64,000 bases of DNA, from assembly GCA_964016885.1 (NCBI GenBank), contig OZ024759.1, positions 4,717,546-4,781,545 of the forward strand. Direction: 5' to 3'. The position numbers and the translations under genes are program-made. Positions within the stretch are counted from its first letter, which is position 1. Every line of letters starts with the position of its first letter. The DNA comes from Eledone cirrhosa. Taxonomy: Eukaryota > Mollusca > Cephalopoda > Octopoda > Eledonidae. The notes under the pieces were generated by a model. That model was given only the letters and a program-made list of their open reading frames with translations, had not been told where the DNA came from and did not search any database. This document shows positions 61,813-64,000 of this stretch, in pieces.

Positions 61813-61829
61813 CTGAAATGAGAAGTGTA

Positions 61830-63185
61830 AATATATATATATATTTATATATAACGGAGGAAATGTGGTAAGGAACCAGGTGGACCATAACGCACCAAAG
61901 TACTCAATACTTAGGGTAGTAGAGTGGGTAATAGGAACGAGTAGGACCCCGACGGCTGAGCTCAAGCCGTTTCGACGGCTAATTCTGGACTAAATGAACA
62001 TTTTTATCCTGGTATTTGAATAGCCGAGCTTCTAAAGGGGTAATTCCATATATGGTAAAAGTGATTGTCACGAGGATTGGTCAAAAGTTTGTTGTTGAGA
62101 CATAATAATTCTATGATGGCAATTTGTGGAGGGAAGGGGTAGCTGAACCTGCCAGTAGGAGAAAGAGGGAGAGGAGGTGGAGGAGACCCAGTCATGCGTT
62201 GATAGTGCCGACTACAGCTGGGCATGAGGTCAAAGAGGATACTAGGGAGGGGGAGGGGGAGGAAGTCGAAACAATTAGTAAAACAATTAGTAAAACAATA
62301 TGGGGTAAATATATAGAAAAATACCGAGAGTGTTAAAAAGCAATTAAATGTAAAAAATAAAAAAAATAAACAAATCGACCTAAGTCTCTCACTGGTACTG
62401 CTATGCTAAAGAAAGGTTTACTAGGTGGGACGGAATTATAATGAGACCCTTTTAAGAGGTATAAGTAATAAACCAAGTATATCTTACGGTGACGGGTCAA
62501 CAAGTGAGGGGCCAAAATACTAAAGAAACTACCACGAAATAATAAATAAAGGTTTCTACCCCAGGCACAAGGCCAGCAACCACCCAGTGCAAAAAGTAAA
62601 CTAATACGAAATAATAATTCAGAGTCCCGAAAAAGAATACTAATACTATCTCTAAGGGTGCCGCCACGATACAAAAGTTCTAGTGCAAACTACATAAAAG
62701 CTCGTACGAAGTATATGTAAAATTTGATACGGAAAATTAGTTCAGAATCCCCCCCCCCCCCAGTAGCGGTGTTGTAGTGGGAAGTGTTTTTCAATGAGCC
62801 TAAAGAAGATTTTCCCGATAGGAGTTGTCACCTCGGCGTTGTGGGGAGGATTGAACTGGTTACTGCATGTAAACACAGATTGCGTAGGACTTACCTCGCC
62901 CTAAAACCCCATAATGACCCGTGGGGTAGACTAGGGCTATAACACCCCACTTGCCGATTTTGTAATGGGTAACCCCTGCTTGCAAAGGTAGACGTAAGAT
63001 CTTTTATATCTTTTTATCGCTTCCTCTATATTTCCTTCTTCTCCCCATCCCTCCCTAGTCCTTCCACCCCAGTCCTCTTTCTTTGTCGTCGTCCTTTTCA
63101 TTTTCTCGCCCACCCGAGGCAGCCCCTCGGTCCTTTGTAGCTTCAGTAGCCCCACCCCCTTCCCCTATTCTATATATATATATAT
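61830..63185. other. Unassigned sequence, no exon found
   Basis: A TA run at 61835-61855, a short inverted element near 61950-61980 (GACGGCTGAGCTCAAGCCGT), purine-rich GGGAGGGGGAGGGGGAGGAA at about 62250, a family B SINE tail remnant near 62553-62590, a C-run at 62749-62760, and pyrimidine-rich 63005-63170. No frame has a recognisable domain. Confidence 0.45.
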
Positions 63186-63189
63186 ATAT

Positions 63190-63335
63190 GTGTGGAAAAA
63201 ATGAAACGAAATTTCATTTCTCACTCTTAGTGCGGCTGTTACTTAAATATAAAGTATGTATACATACATACATATATGTATACAGACGTACAGTAGTATA
63301 TATACATGCACACATATATATATGTACGTATGGCA
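63190..63335 (+). repeat. Fragment related to the 2764-3690 fold-back element
   Basis: ATGAAACGAAATTTCATTTC and TCTCACTCTTAGT, then CATATATGTATACAGACGTA, as at 3105-3230. Confidence 0.8.
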
Positions 63336-63503
63336 CTCAATGACAATGTCACAGATTAAGACAAATTCACCTCCTGCTGCAAGACGAGAATACAAGGACC
63401 CCTCTTTATTTCAGACACAGATGACCAACAAAATCCCGTCTCCCACACCCCTCCCTGCCCCTCCAACCCATCCATCCCACCCTCCCAACTTAGAGTTGGT
63501 ACC

Positions 63504-64000
63504 ATGAACGTAGGCACATTGAAAGGTCGCTCAAATGAGGTTGTAGAGATGCTTGAACGTAAAGAAGTTGATGTTTGTTGTATTCAAGAGACTAGGTGGA
63601 GAGGGGGATCTGCCAGATTCATCGTGGGTAAAAAACGATGCTATAAACTTTTCTGGGTGGGAAATGACAACGGACAGGGTAGTGTAGGAATTATGTTAGC
63701 TGAAAAATGGGTAGATAAGGTAATTGACGTAAATATAGTGAATGACAGAATAATTAAATTAAGACTAGTTCTAAATAGAATTACTGTGACAATAATATCT
63801 GCTTATGCACCCCAATCTGGTCTCCCTGATGTTATAAAGGACAGGTTCTATGAGATGCTAATGCACACTACCTCCCAAATAACCGACAGCGACTACTTAA
63901 TTATTGCTAGCGATCTAAACAGTCACGTTGGACAACATAGTGATGGCTATGATGGAATTCATGGAGGCTATGGGGTTGGAAATAGAAATGAGAAGGGTTT
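63504..64000 (+). mobile_element. RTE-like LINE endonuclease, open to the window edge
   Basis: From ATG at 63504: [29 protein letters not shown] (catalytic E), [31 protein letters not shown] and LIIASDLNSHVGQHSDGYDG (D and N kept; the usual AGD is ASD). There is no stop or frameshift in the ~165 codons visible. It is a close relative of the LINE at 35572-37860 but less damaged; the rest lies beyond the right edge. Confidence 0.88.

Noticed and set aside
62333..62674. 113-codon minus-strand frame
   Set aside because: No domain, overlaps AT-rich sequence and a SINE tail, no splice signals in keeping with the gene.
62760..63000. Possible snRNA-like sequence (GGACTTACCTCGCCCT, AGATTTTCCC)
   Set aside because: No continuous match to U1, U2, U4, U5 or U6 from memory; left unassigned.

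Overview
The window looks like a eukaryotic, probably coleoid cephalopod (octopus-like) genome segment. This is inferred from phase-1 EGF-like exons separated by kilobase introns, tRNA-like SINEs with (GAT)n tails, several RTE-type LINEs, and intronic satellites. No prokaryotic genes are present. The species is not proven by the sequence.

One host gene can be supported. It lies on the minus strand, enters from beyond the right edge and leaves past the left edge. In transcription order it reads: second half of a fucolectin-type (FTP/F5-8C-like) domain (61663-61812), an EGF-like exon (60409-60552), a complete two-exon FTP domain (59520-59777 and 49863-50051), then a run of EGF-like exons at 46945, 44818, 38792, 30750, 25993, 21532, 18129, 15644, 13904, 13479, 10357, 6426 and 3861. 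Broken EGF exons lie at 41905 and 25843. Nearly all exons are phase 1-1, and the standard EGF exon is exactly 138 bp (46 residues, 8 Cys). This is a MEGF/Draper/SREC-like scavenger or engulfment-type receptor; signal peptide, membrane segment and tail are outside the window.

Most of the rest is repeats in the introns. Tandem arrays with units of about 15, 20, 31, 47-48, 51, 54, 61, 61 and 73 bp occupy about a third of the window. Several grew from identifiable parents: the end of an EGF exon (54 bp), the C-terminal codons of a CR1-like LINE (61 bp), the interior of a TTAA-flanked MITE (73 bp), and apparently a hAT-like terminus (31 bp). Other elements are an apparently intact two-ORF LINE (51137-56785), five other LINE bodies or fragments in RTE-like and related families plus CR1-like 3' ends, a decayed mariner, two hAT-like MITEs, at least nine copies of one piggyBac-like MITE, two SINE families, a 5S rRNA-derived retro-fragment, and four large hairpin-forming inverted repeats.

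The strongest leads are the exon-derived 54-bp array whose single-copy sister survives about 4.5 kb away, EGF exons with broken splice or reading frame, arrays that begin within about 50 bp of EGF splice donors, and shared 3' ends between SINEs and LINEs.
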